Position numbers and translations under genes: made by a program
In this document: piece by piece, positions 54,894 to 64,000 of the stretch
Position numbering within the stretch: the stretch's first letter is position 1
Layout: every line of letters starts with the position of its first letter
DNA from: Chitinimonas koreensis
GTDB taxonomy: Bacteria; Pseudomonadota; Gammaproteobacteria; Burkholderiales; Chitinimonadaceae
Assembly: GCF_014353015.1 (NCBI RefSeq)
Contig: NZ_CP060704.1
Span: 248,001-312,000 of the forward strand
Direction: 5' to 3'
DNA: 64,000 nucleotides
Notes under the pieces: generated by a model
Database searches by the model: none
Told to the model about the DNA's origin: nothing
The model's input: only the letters and a program-made list of their open reading frames with translations

Positions 54894-57740
54894 TCACGCA
54901 TGCACCGCCTGCACCCCGCGCAAGGCCGGATGGTCGGGCGTCGGCTTGTCGAGGTAGTAGCCCTGCACCATGTCGACGCCGAACTCGACCAGCATGCGCA
55001 GCGTCTCCTCGTCCTCGACGAACTCGGCCACCGTCTGCTTGCCCATGTCGCGCGCGATGCTGGCCATGCCCTTCACGAACACCTGGCTGTCGTGGTCCTT
55101 GGGCAGGTCGCGGATGAACAGGCCGTCGATCTTCAGCACGTGCGCCTTGAGGTGCTTGAGGTAGGCGAAGGAGGAGAAGCCGGCGCCGAAGTCGTCGAGG
55201 CAGACGGTGCAGCCGGTGGCGCGCAGCGCCTCGATGAAGCGCTGGGCGTCGCGCATGTCGCTGACCGCCGCGGTCTCGGTCAGCTCGACCATCAGCCGCT
55301 CGGGCTCGACCTGGCATTCGCGCAGCATGGCGTTGATGTAGTCGGGCAGGCTGGTCTCGTCGAAGCTGCGGCCCGAGATGTTGACCGCCACCGAGGGCAT
55401 GGCGCGGTTGGCGGCCAGCAGGCGGATGGTCTGGCCGATCACCCAGCGGTCGATGTCGAGGATCTTGCCGCTCTTCTCGGCATGCGGGATGAAGTGGCCG
55501 GGCGGCACGATCTGGCCCGGGTTGTTCGGGTCCTTCATCCGCACCAGCGCCTCGAGGTGGGCCACCTCGCGGGTTGCGGCGTCGTAGATGCCCTGGAAGT
55601 ACAGCACGAAGCCGTCGTTCTCCAGCGCCTGCTGGATCTTCTCGTTCCAGGTCAGCCGGTTGACCATCTCGCGGCTGGCGTCGCGCTCGGCCTGGTACAT
55701 GCGCCAGGTCGCCTTGCCGGCCGACTTGGCCTGGTACATCGCGGTATCGGCATGCGCCACCAGGTCCTCGGCGTTCTCCGCGTGCAGCGGGAACATCGCC
55801 ACGCCGAGGCTGCTCGACAGCCGCAGCGGCTGGCTGTCGACGCTGAACTGGATGCCCGACACGGTGGCCACCACCCGGTTGGACAGATGGGTCACGTCGG
55901 TCTCGGTGCAGCTCGGCACCAGGATGGCGAACTCGTCGCCGCCGAGCCGGGCGAAGAACTCGTTGCGGCGCACCTGGCCCGAGATCTCCTGCGCCACCCG
56001 CTTGAGCAGCTCGTCGCCGGCGCCGTGGCCGAAGGTGTCGTTGACGTACTTGAACTCGTCGAGGTCGAAGTACAGCACCGCCAGCGTGTCCTGCAGCCGC
56101 TCGGCCTCGGCCAGCAGCCGCTCGAGCTGCTCCTGGAAGGCGTGGCGGTTGTAGAGCCCGGTCAGCGCGTCGCGCTCGGCCAGGAACACCATGCGCTCGT
56201 TGAGGAAGTGCTCCTGGGTGACGTCCTCGTAGACCCACAGCCGGCCGGTGAAGATGCCGAGCTCGTCGCGCACCGTGTAGCAGTGCTGGGTGACGATGCG
56301 GCCGTCGTTCATGGTCAGGTCGCCCGGGTAGACGTCCATCGCCGCCAGCGCGTCGCTGGCCTCGAGGTGGGTGGCGAAGTCGTAGTCGGCCGGCTTGTTC
56401 AGCGCGGTCTGCAGCACCTGACCGATCGGCTTGCCGATCACCGGGATCGAATCGTCGATCAGCCACAGCGTCTTGAAGGCCGGGTTGTGGAAGACCACCT
56501 GGTTGTCGTTGTCGACGAACAGCACGCCGAAGCGCATCGCCGACAGCAGGGCGGTCAGCCGCGCGCGCTCGGCCTCGGCGCGGGCCAGGTAGGTCTGGTT
56601 CAGCGCCTGCGACTGCTGCAGCTCGTACACCGCGCGCTTGAGCGCCAGCCGGTCTTCCTTGAACTGGCTGTTGTCGTGGATCGAGGCGCGGATGCCGAGG
56701 TAGTTGGCGTGCGCGTCGTAGATCGGCTGCCAGCTCATGGCGGCCCAGAAGGTGCGGCCCTCGCGCTTCATGGCGCGGAATTCGAAATCCTGGCCGGCGG
56801 TACCGGTCAGCGCCTGCTTGAGCGCCTCGGCCACCCGGCCGCGCTCCTCCAGCGTGGCCAGCGGCAACGGGAACTGGCGCATCTCCATGCATTCGCGCAC
56901 GGTGTAGCCGGTCAGCCGCGTCACCGAGGCGTTCACCCAGACCAGCCGGCCGTCCGGGTCGAGCCACAGCTCGACGCCGTAGGTGTAGTCGGCGATGGCG
57001 AGGAATTTCTCCTCGTTCTTCTTCAGCGCGTCGAGCCGTTCCTGGATGCCGACCGCCATCTGGTTGAAGCGCTGCGCCAGCTGGGCGATCTCGTCCTCGC
57101 CCTCGACCGCGATCTGGCCCAGCGCGCCGGCGGCGGCATGGCGGTCGGCCGCCTCGATCAGCCGGTACAGCCGGCGGGTCAGCCAGAAGCCGAGCGAGGC
57201 CAGCAGGATGGCCGACACCAGCGCGCCGACGATGACCACGGTGGCGCTCTGCCAGACGATGCGGTCGGCCGACTCGCGCAAGAGTTCGGTCGAGATGCCG
57301 AAGCGCAGCAGGCCGTAGCGCTGGCCGGCCAGTTCGATCGGCGCGCTGGCGTGCACGATCGGCGGCACCTCGCCGCCGCCGGCCAGCCGGCCCGGCGCGT
57401 CGGGCGGCGGCAGCGGCGTGCCGATGTCCCAGCCGCGCGCGGCCACCACCTTGCCCTGGCGGTCGAACAGCACCAGGTAGTCGATGCCCTCGGGCGTGCG
57501 CACGCCGTCCAGCAGCTCGGCCGCCGGCGCGTAGTCGAGCGAGGCCATCGACGGCGCCAGCGCGGCGTTGAGCAGCCGGGCCAGCTCCTGCACGCGCACC
57601 TCGGTGGCGCGCAGCACCATGTCGGACCAGACCCGGCCGACATTGGCCAGCAGCACCGCCAGCACCGCGCACTGCACCACCAGGATGGCCAGCACCAGCC
57701 GCGCGCGCAGGGTTCTGAAGAAGGGCACCTGCATCAGCAT
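54894..57740 (-). CDS. Membrane PAS-GGDEF-EAL cyclic-di-GMP enzyme
   Basis: A 948-residue sensor: TM1 (about 13-33), periplasmic domain (34-155), TM2 (about 162-188), HAMP, then PAS domains around 235-360 and 385-510. GGDEF follows with R-L-G-G-D-E-F near 600 (intact synthase site) and EAL with H-L-E-A-L-V-R near 729, VNISGRS and CLDDFGAGFSSFAYL. The EAL site looks complete except that the usual A-E-G-V-E is A-E-F-V-E. It could make or break c-di-GMP. It begins 10 bases after a PhnD-like binding-protein gene, suggesting control by that protein. Confidence 0.93.
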   Translation of the reverse strand: MLMQVPFFRTLRARLVLAILVVQCAVLAVLLANVGRVWSDMVLRATEVRVQELARLLNAALAPSMASLDYAPAAELLDGVRTPEGIDYLVLFDRQGKVVAARGWDIGTPLPPPDAPGRLAGGGEVPPIVHASAPIELAGQRYGLLRFGISTELLRESADRIVWQSATVVIVGALVSAILLASLGFWLTRRLYRLIEAADRHAAAGALGQIAVEGEDEIAQLAQRFNQMAVGIQERLDALKKNEEKFLAIADYTYGVELWLDPDGRLVWVNASVTRLTGYTVRECMEMRQFPLPLATLEERGRVAEALKQALTGTAGQDFEFRAMKREGRTFWAAMSWQPIYDAHANYLGIRASIHDNSQFKEDRLALKRAVYELQQSQALNQTYLARAEAERARLTALLSAMRFGVLFVDNDNQVVFHNPAFKTLWLIDDSIPVIGKPIGQVLQTALNKPADYDFATHLEASDALAAMDVYPGDLTMNDGRIVTQHCYTVRDELGIFTGRLWVYEDVTQEHFLNERMVFLAERDALTGLYNRHAFQEQLERLLAEAERLQDTLAVLYFDLDEFKYVNDTFGHGAGDELLKRVAQEISGQVRRNEFFARLGGDEFAILVPSCTETDVTHLSNRVVATVSGIQFSVDSQPLRLSSSLGVAMFPLHAENAEDLVAHADTAMYQAKSAGKATWRMYQAERDASREMVNRLTWNEKIQQALENDGFVLYFQGIYDAATREVAHLEALVRMKDPNNPGQIVPPGHFIPHAEKSGKILDIDRWVIGQTIRLLAANRAMPSVAVNISGRSFDETSLPDYINAMLRECQVEPERLMVELTETAAVSDMRDAQRFIEALRATGCTVCLDDFGAGFSSFAYLKHLKAHVLKIDGLFIRDLPKDHDSQVFVKGMASIARDMGKQTVAEFVEDEETLRMLVEFGVDMVQGYYLDKPTPDHPALRGVQAVHA

Positions 57741-57750
57741 CTCGTTCCTG

Positions 57751-58572
57751 TCATTCCGTCCTCAACCTGCGCCGCAGCTCGGCGACCAGCGGCTCGACCA
57801 CGTCGAGGTCGCCCTCGCGCACCGCGTCGGCGCCGGCGAAACCGAGCTTGCCGGCGAAGCTCTCGCCGTGCTCGGCCGAATTGACGAAGCCGGCCACCGC
57901 GTCGGCGTAGCGCTGCCGCTCCTCGGGGCCGTAGCGGCCGTTCAGCAGCACCACCATGTGCGGCAGGCTGCGCGTCTCGGCCAGCACCCGCAAGCTGTCG
58001 CGCACCTCGGGCGGCAGGTGGCCGAAGGCGGTCTTGTTGACGAAGGCGGCGGCCACGTCGCCGTGCAGCACGGCCATCGCGGCGGCGTTATGGAAATCGA
58101 AGTAGCGCAGCGCGGTGCGCAGGTTCTGCTTGCGCAGCCATTCCTCGCCCAGCATCGCGGTGGCGGTCAGCGAGTCGGGCATGGCGATGGTCTGGCCCGA
58201 CAGGTCGGCGGCCTGCCGCACGCCGCCGTCGCGCTTGACCACCAGGAGGCTCAACAGGCGCGCGCGGCCGATCAGCGTGGCGCGGTAGCCGGCCTGCTGC
58301 TCGGCATAGCGCGCGGTATGCGGGCCGATGATGACCAGGTCGAACTCGCGCGCCTCGATGCGGCGCACGAACTGGCGGTAGTCGGGCGCGGTGAGCAGCA
58401 CCACCGGCTGGCCCAGCGTGCGCTCGAGCGCCTCGCGCATCGGCTGGAAGCTCGAGATCAAGAGGCGCGGCGTGAAGTAGGGCTCGATGCCGATGGTCAG
58501 TTCGCGCGCGGCCGCCTGCGCGCCGAGGCAGGCGCACAGCAACAGCCATCCAAGCACCAGCCGATGAAGCAT
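57751..58572 (-). CDS. PhnD-like periplasmic binding protein (phosphate/phosphonate type)
   Basis: A 273-residue exported binding protein: signal peptide to about residue 21, then TIGIEPYFTPRLLISSFQPMREALERTLGQPVVLLTAPDYRQFVRRIEAREFDLVIIGPHTARYA. This is the PhnD/PtxB-family opening in which the ligand oxyanion is bound by the first loop. No ABC permease or ATPase is near. It is instead paired with the GGDEF-EAL membrane sensor 10 bases downstream. A sensory, non-transport role is inferred. Confidence 0.9.
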   Translation of the reverse strand: MLHRLVLGWLLLCACLGAQAAARELTIGIEPYFTPRLLISSFQPMREALERTLGQPVVLLTAPDYRQFVRRIEAREFDLVIIGPHTARYAEQQAGYRATLIGRARLLSLLVVKRDGGVRQAADLSGQTIAMPDSLTATAMLGEEWLRKQNLRTALRYFDFHNAAAMAVLHGDVAAAFVNKTAFGHLPPEVRDSLRVLAETRSLPHMVVLLNGRYGPEERQRYADAVAGFVNSAEHGESFAGKLGFAGADAVREGDLDVVEPLVAELRRRLRTE

Positions 58573-58869
58573 GTCCCGATCCCTCCGGGCGCCGTCGGCG
58601 CCCAGCCCGCCCTGTTCCGGAAAAGTCGTCCCGGGCCTTGTCGCCGGCCCTCGATCGTCGCGTCCCGCTGCCGCCTGCGGCAGGGGCGCTATTTTGTTCA
58701 GCTTCTGTGAGATGCGAACAGCCCTAGAAGCCTAGCAGGCCGTTGAAAAAGGCGCGAATCCCGCGTCGGCGGGGCGCCCGCGCGGCAGCGAGGACGGCAG
58801 GAGCGGGATGGAGCGGCAGGAACGCGTCGATTTTCCAGGAACCGAAGCGCCGGGCCGGGCGGGCCGAGG
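58573..58869. other. Intergenic region between argA and the PhnD-like gene
   Basis: About 300 bases without a supported gene. A TTTTGTTCAGCTTCTGTGAGATGCGAAC stretch near 58690-58717 is the AT-richest part and the likeliest promoter region for the binding-protein operon. I see no clear -10/-35 pair or repeat copy. Confidence 0.35.
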
Positions 58870-60189
<1,320 letters not shown>

Positions 60190-60239
60190 GGTGGCGGTAC
60201 GGGGCGAGGAGGGGAAACGGCGGAAGGGTAGCAGGCGAC

Positions 60240-60263
60240 GTGAAATGTGAAACGTGAAATGTG
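60240..60263 (+). repeat. Heptamer repeat GTGAAAY, three copies
   Basis: GTGAAAT-GTGAAAC-GTGAAAT followed by GTGA: the same unit as the 12-copy array at 36405. It lies upstream of argA beside a family D element. Confidence 0.9.
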
Positions 60264-60300
60264 AGGGGTGGGCGGGAAGGGGGAAGGGTGAAGAGGGAAG

Positions 60301-60442
60301 GGTAACCCCATCCCCCTCCCAGCCTCCCCTTGAAGGGGGAGGAGCAGGGCGCGCCATTCTGAATGAGCTGTGATCGTCGTACGTGTTGCAATACAGCTCC
60401 CTCCCCTTCAAGGGGAGGGTTGGGGTGGGGATGAGGTTACCC
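60301..60442. repeat. Dispersed inverted element, family D copy 2
   Basis: Terminal inverted ends GGTAACCCCAT and ATGAGGTTACC. Inside are CCTCCCCTTGAAGGGGGAGG, a core TGTGATCGTCGTACGTGTTG, and CTCCCTCCCCTTCAAGGGGA. The stop codon of the following GGDEF-EAL gene (TGA, 60408-60410 read on the minus strand) lies inside it. Confidence 0.8.
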
Positions 60443-62837
60443 TTCCCTCTTCACCCTTCCCCTTCACCGCCTCGCCTTCCACCACCCGGGCCACTCCCGC
60501 CCGCTCGTCCCGCCACGCGTCGAACGCCGCCACCGCCATCGGCCGCGCGAACACATAGCCCTGCACCCGGTCGCAGCCCATCTCGGCCAGCAGCGCCACC
60601 GTCGGGGCGTCCTCGACGCCCTCGGCCACCACCGTCAGGCCCAGTCCGCGGCCCAGTTCGACGGTGGAGCGCACGATCAGCGCGTCGCGCGGGTTGTGCG
60701 CCAGTTCGAGCACGAAGGCGCGGTCGATCTTGAGTTCGGTCACCGGCAGCCGGCGCAGGTAAGCCAGCGAGGAATAGCCGGTGCCGTAGTCGTCGATGGC
60801 GATCCGGACGCCGAGCGCCCGCAGCTTGTCGAGCACGTCGCGGGCGCGCTGCGGCTCCTCCATCAGGCCGCTCTCGGTGATTTCCAGGCACAGCAGCTCC
60901 GGCGGCAGCCGGTGGCGGTCGAGCCGGCTGGCCACCTCGGCGGCGAGGCCGGGATCGAACAGGTCGCGCGCCGACAGGTTGACCGACACCTCGACCGGCC
61001 GCCCCGCCCCGGCCCACAGGCCGGCCTGGCGGATCGCCTGCGCCAGCACCCAGCGCGTCAGCTCGGTGATGTAGCCGGTCTGCTCGGCGAAGGGGATGAA
61101 CTCGCCCGGCGGCACGAAGCCCTTGTGCGGATGGTTCCAGCGCACCAGCGCCTCGGCCGCGTTGGCGTCGCCGTCGGCCAGCCGCACCTTGGGCTGGTAG
61201 TGCAGCGTCAGTTCGTCGTGCTCGATGGCGCGCTGCAGGTCGCCCAAGAGCGACAGGTGCTCCTCGCGGAAGGTCTGCATGCCCGCGTCGTAGCGCAGGT
61301 GGCGCTGGCCGGCGCGCTTGGCGCGGTGCATCGCCAGGTCGGCGCAGCGGACCAGGTCGATGGCGTCGCGGCCGTGCTCGGGGAAGCCGGCGGCGCCCAT
61401 GCCGGCGCGCAGGTCGAGCGGCCGGCCGCCGAGGTTGAGGCGGCGGTCGAACACCCGGTGCAGCCGGTCGAGCGCCTGCGGCGACTGGTCGATGTGCACG
61501 TCGTGCAGCAGCAGCGCGAATTCGTCGCCCGAGAAGCGCGCCACCACGTCCTCGGCGCGCGCCGCCGCGCGCAGGCGCAGGCCGACCTCGACCAGCACCA
61601 GGTCGCCGGTCGGGTGGCCCAGGCTGTCGTTGATGTACTGGAAGCGGTCCAGATTGAGCAGCACCACGGTCAGCGGCCTGCCCTCGCGGCCGGCCGCCTC
61701 GATCGCCGCGTCGAGCAGCTGCTTGAAGCGCAGCCGGTTGGGCAGCCCGGTCAGCCGGTCCTGGTAGGCCAGCTTGCGGATCTCGGCCTCGCGCTCGGCG
61801 ATGGCGTCGCGCATATGGGCCAGGCTGCCGGCCAGCTGGGCGATCTCGCGGGTGTCGGCGGCTGCCGGCTGCCGCTGCTGGTAGTCGCCCTGCTGGATCC
61901 GCTCGGCCGCCTGCGCCAGTGCGCGCAGGGGGCCGGTGATGCGGCGGGCGATGCGGGTACTGGCCATCAGGCTGAAGCCGAGCGCGATGGCGGCCACCGC
62001 CGCCAGCGTCCCCTGCAGCGCGTAGAAGGGCGCCATCGCCTCGTGCAGCGAGCGCGCCAGCAGGGCGTAGAGCGGGCCGGCCGGGCCGTCGCCGAGCTTG
62101 ACCAGGCGGGTCTGGAAGTCCTCGCCGTCGAGCCGCAGCGTGCCGGTGGCGGGCTGCCCGCGCCTTTCCGCCTCGGCCAGCCCGGCGGCGAGCGCGTCGC
62201 GCTCGGCCTGCTCGAGGGTGGAGGCGAATTGGCGCCAGCCGCCGGCCTCCCGGCCGAGGAAGGCCACCTGCAGGCCCGATACCGCCAGCAGGTCGTCCAC
62301 CACCGGCTGGTCGATCTCGAAGCCCATGGTCACCCAGCCGGTCAGCACCGGCGCGCGTACCGGCACCACGACCAGCTGGTAGAGCCGGTCGCCCACGCGC
62401 TCCACGCCGTTGGCGCCGCCGTGGCGGCCGGCCTGCGCCAGCAGCCGGCCGAACGGGTAGGGCTGGCCGGCCCGGCCGGGCTCGACCGTGTCAGCCAGGA
62501 TGCGGCCGTCGGTGCCGGACCACATCAGGAGGTCGGCATGGATGCGGTTGCCGTGGTTCTCCAGCACCGAGACGATGGTGTCGGTATCGCCGGTGGCGAC
62601 CGCCTCGCGGAAGCCGAAATCGGCCGCCAGCACGCGCGAGGCCTGGGCCAGCTGGTTGCCGTTCTGCTCCAGCAGGCGCTTGAACACGCGCTCGCCGGTG
62701 GCGAGCTCCTGCGCTGCGGTGTCGCGCGCGATGTGCAGGTTGGCGACGCCGACCAGCACGAAGGTAGCCAGCAGCACCGCCCCGAGCAGCCCGGAGAAGG
62801 CGGCGACGATGCGGAAGTTGAGGCTGCGGATGCGCAT
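60408..62837 (-). CDS. Membrane GGDEF-EAL cyclic-di-GMP enzyme
   Basis: An 809-residue protein: TM1 (about 10-31), a periplasmic double-PAS-like domain (32-270) with HADLLMWSGTDGRILADT and GWVTMGFEI, TM2 (about 272-295), HAMP, GGDEF and EAL. The synthase site reads R-F-S-G-D-E-F (Ser for the first Gly, often tolerated). EAL has A-E-A-L-V-R-W, VNLSARD, IDDYGTGYSSLAYL and V-A-E-G-V-E, all intact, so phosphodiesterase activity is likely. The last 15 or so residues come from a family D repeat that supplies the stop. It starts 1 base after the cupredoxin-like gene stop. Confidence 0.93.
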   Translation of the reverse strand: MRIRSLNFRIVAAFSGLLGAVLLATFVLVGVANLHIARDTAAQELATGERVFKRLLEQNGNQLAQASRVLAADFGFREAVATGDTDTIVSVLENHGNRIHADLLMWSGTDGRILADTVEPGRAGQPYPFGRLLAQAGRHGGANGVERVGDRLYQLVVVPVRAPVLTGWVTMGFEIDQPVVDDLLAVSGLQVAFLGREAGGWRQFASTLEQAERDALAAGLAEAERRGQPATGTLRLDGEDFQTRLVKLGDGPAGPLYALLARSLHEAMAPFYALQGTLAAVAAIALGFSLMASTRIARRITGPLRALAQAAERIQQGDYQQRQPAAADTREIAQLAGSLAHMRDAIAEREAEIRKLAYQDRLTGLPNRLRFKQLLDAAIEAAGREGRPLTVVLLNLDRFQYINDSLGHPTGDLVLVEVGLRLRAAARAEDVVARFSGDEFALLLHDVHIDQSPQALDRLHRVFDRRLNLGGRPLDLRAGMGAAGFPEHGRDAIDLVRCADLAMHRAKRAGQRHLRYDAGMQTFREEHLSLLGDLQRAIEHDELTLHYQPKVRLADGDANAAEALVRWNHPHKGFVPPGEFIPFAEQTGYITELTRWVLAQAIRQAGLWAGAGRPVEVSVNLSARDLFDPGLAAEVASRLDRHRLPPELLCLEITESGLMEEPQRARDVLDKLRALGVRIAIDDYGTGYSSLAYLRRLPVTELKIDRAFVLELAHNPRDALIVRSTVELGRGLGLTVVAEGVEDAPTVALLAEMGCDRVQGYVFARPMAVAAFDAWRDERAGVARVVEGEAVKGKGEEGRVTSSPPQPSP

Positions 62838-62838
62838 C

Positions 62839-63441
62839 TCAGGGCGCCGTGGCCGCGGCGGGCGCGAGCTGCAGCCGGAAGGTGGCGCGGCCGGCGTCGC
62901 CGGCGCCGATCCTCAGCTGCTGCACCGGCGCCTCGGCCGCCTGCGCCGGATGCCAGGCGTGCAGCCGGTAATCGCCCGGCGGCAGCTCGCCGAGCCTCGC
63001 CAGGCCGGCCGCGTCGCTGCGGCCGAACCACGGCGTGTCGACCACCAGCAGGTGGCCCACCATCCAGTCGTGGATCTTGCAGCCCAGCACCACCACGCCG
63101 GGCTTGTCGAACACCACCGGCGCCGCCGGCGTGCCCGAGTAGAGCTTGAGGTCGAAGGTCTTGGCCGGCGAGAACGAATAGATGTTGTGGCGGATGTTGT
63201 CCTTGTTGGGGAAGCTGACCGCGGTGCCGGCCTGCACGACGGCGATCCGCGGCACGAATTCCTTGTTCACCTGGTCGACCGCCGCGCTGAGCCTGCCCTT
63301 GGGCGCCGCGCCGGCGGCCGGCTCGGCGTAGACCACCGCGTCGGCCAGCGGCTTGCCGGCCGCGTCCAGCACCACCGCGTCGTAGGCGCCGGCGAGGCCG
63401 GGCGCCAGCAGCAGGAGCAGCGGCAGGGCCGGGCGCCTCAC
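62839..63441 (-). CDS. Exported cupredoxin-like protein (methylamine-utilisation/MauL-like)
   Basis: A 200-residue protein whose GTG start (63441) overlaps the globin stop as GTGA. Signal peptide ALPLLLLLAPGLAGA is followed by a beta-sandwich. Putative copper ligands are His in NIRHNIYSFSPAKTF, Cys and His in VVLGCKIHDWMVGHLLV (the blue-copper C-x-x-H), and Met in the same loop. A C-terminal carboxypeptidase-regulatory-like segment GELPPGDYRLHAWHP follows. It is probably a periplasmic copper or electron-transfer protein. It lies between the globin and GGDEF-EAL genes in a coupled operon. Confidence 0.85.
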   Translation of the reverse strand: MRRPALPLLLLLAPGLAGAYDAVVLDAAGKPLADAVVYAEPAAGAAPKGRLSAAVDQVNKEFVPRIAVVQAGTAVSFPNKDNIRHNIYSFSPAKTFDLKLYSGTPAAPVVFDKPGVVVLGCKIHDWMVGHLLVVDTPWFGRSDAAGLARLGELPPGDYRLHAWHPAQAAEAPVQQLRIGAGDAGRATFRLQLAPAAATAP

Positions 63442-63869
63442 GGCTTGTCCACCACGTCGCGCCGCATCGGCGCCAGCAGGGCCAGCAGCGCGTTCTTGTC
63501 GGCCTGGGCCGCGCCGCGCGCGTCGAGCACCTCGCGCAGGTGCGCCACCATGCCGTAGAACTCGGCCTCGTCGATGCCGAGGCCGGCGTGCACCTGCTTC
63601 ATGCTGTCGCCGCTGTAGCGGCACGGGCCGCCGCTGAGCTGGCAGAACTGCTCGGCCAGCAGTTTCTTGAGCCGCGGGATGTCGACCTTGGCGAAGCTGC
63701 GGCGGGTGGCCGGATCGCTGGCGCTGCGGTCGATCAGGCCGCCGGCGATGGCCGCCATGCCGGCCTCGCCGCCGAGGCGGCGGTAGAGGCTGTCGGCGGC
63801 GGGCGCTTCGGCGGCCGGGACGGCGGGAATCAGGCAACAGGCGAGCAGCAGGGCGGGCAGGCGGGGCAT
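63438..63869 (-). CDS. Exported group 1 truncated haemoglobin
   Basis: A 143-residue protein from ATG 63869 (GGAG 6 bases upstream) with a signal peptide MPRLPALLLACCLIPAVPA. The globin has SLYRRLGGEAGMAAIAGGLIDR, typical of trHbN, FCQLSGGPCRYSGDSMKQVHAGLGI with the proximal His in Q-V-H, and the terminal helix. It binds haem with O2 or NO. Export is unusual for this family. It is the first gene of a three-gene coupled operon with the cupredoxin and GGDEF-EAL genes. Confidence 0.9.
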   Translation of the reverse strand: MPRLPALLLACCLIPAVPAAEAPAADSLYRRLGGEAGMAAIAGGLIDRSASDPATRRSFAKVDIPRLKKLLAEQFCQLSGGPCRYSGDSMKQVHAGLGIDEAEFYGMVAHLREVLDARGAAQADKNALLALLAPMRRDVVDKP

Positions 63870-63959
63870 GGCGGACTCCGGCACGGGGCCATCCAGATCG
63901 GGCGGGGGAGCTGGCCCGAGTATAGACTCGAAGCGCCATCCCCCATGCGGAGTATGCCC

Positions 63960-64000
63960 ATGCGCGCCCCCCTCGCCCTGCTGCTCGCCACTGCCCTGCC
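63960..64000 (+). CDS. Start of an exported protein gene (partial)
   Basis: ATG 63960 lies 7 bases after GGAG and opens MRAPLALLLATAL, the beginning of a signal peptide cut off by the window edge; ATG 63954 in the same frame is an alternative. It is divergent from the globin operon, with about 90 bases between. The product cannot be identified. Confidence 0.5.
   Translation, partial: MRAPLALLLATAL

Noticed and set aside
54807..57884. A 1025-residue plus-strand frame
   Set aside because: Antisense shadow of the GGDEF-EAL gene, with His/Val/Leu/Gln/Arg-rich composition and no domain.
60190..60411. N-terminal extension of ArgA
   Set aside because: The open frame passes through the family D element and heptamers. 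The family start M-P-D at 60189 is clear.

Overview
The window is a GC-rich (by eye about two thirds GC) chromosomal segment of a Gram-negative bacterium, most likely a betaproteobacterium and possibly Neisseriales. The evidence is the lptD-surA-pdxA-ksgA outer-membrane and maintenance block, an amgK/murU peptidoglycan-recycling pair, glutamate/aspartate-type ABC transporter genes, a 'Gcr' membrane protein family common in that class, and abundant REP-like intergenic palindromes. I found no rRNA, tRNA, CRISPR array, insertion sequence or prophage. Genus assignment is not possible from what I can see.

Layout. 1-7.4 kb: tail of a GNAT acetyltransferase, a secreted M16 zinc peptidase, a chemotaxis receptor, and two or three unrecognised small or hypothetical genes. 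7.4-16.4 kb: an interrupted amidase, a GAF/GAF hybrid histidine kinase with two receivers, the ohr/ohrR peroxide pair with a readable promoter and operator, a glycine-zipper protein, RsuA, and a tight minus-strand trio (patatin lipoprotein, TPR, S4). 16.4-25.6 kb: a visibly AT-richer minus-strand operon for ABC-dependent surface polysaccharide (Wzm, Wzt with cargo domain, acyltransferase, sugar epimerase, three glycosyltransferase genes of which two are fusions), probably acquired horizontally. 25.7-38.9 kb: PilB/GspE-like ATPase, TlyA, a receiver-GAF-histidine kinase, a SelW-like protein, the Gcr-family membrane protein, divergent metE/metR, TetR plus thioesterase, and a dienoyl-CoA isomerase-like crotonase. 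39-43.3 kb: a glutamate/aspartate ABC transporter with two paralogous ATPase genes. 43.5-54.4 kb: ksgA, pdxA, surA, lptD, amgK, a DMT transporter, threonine aldolase, a NERD/zinc-ribbon protein and murU. 54.5-64 kb: a tiny lipoprotein, a PhnD-like binding protein with a PAS-GGDEF-EAL enzyme, argA, and a coupled operon of exported truncated globin, cupredoxin and GGDEF-EAL enzyme.

Two features cut across the whole window. First, at least six genes (amidase, ohrR, glycine-zipper, patatin lipoprotein, a GT2, surA) are each broken or mis-ended by what looks like one missing G/C in a short G or C run. This points to systematic sequence error, or less likely to a set of slippery tracts. Second, intergenic spaces are filled with at least six families of dispersed inverted or tandem repeats. 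Some supply stop codons of adjacent genes or sit inside operons.

Candidate functional systems worth attention are the exported globin-cupredoxin-GGDEF/EAL operon at the right end, the PhnD-like/GGDEF-EAL pair, the polysaccharide island with fused transferases, and the insertion of a NERD/zinc-ribbon gene immediately before murU.
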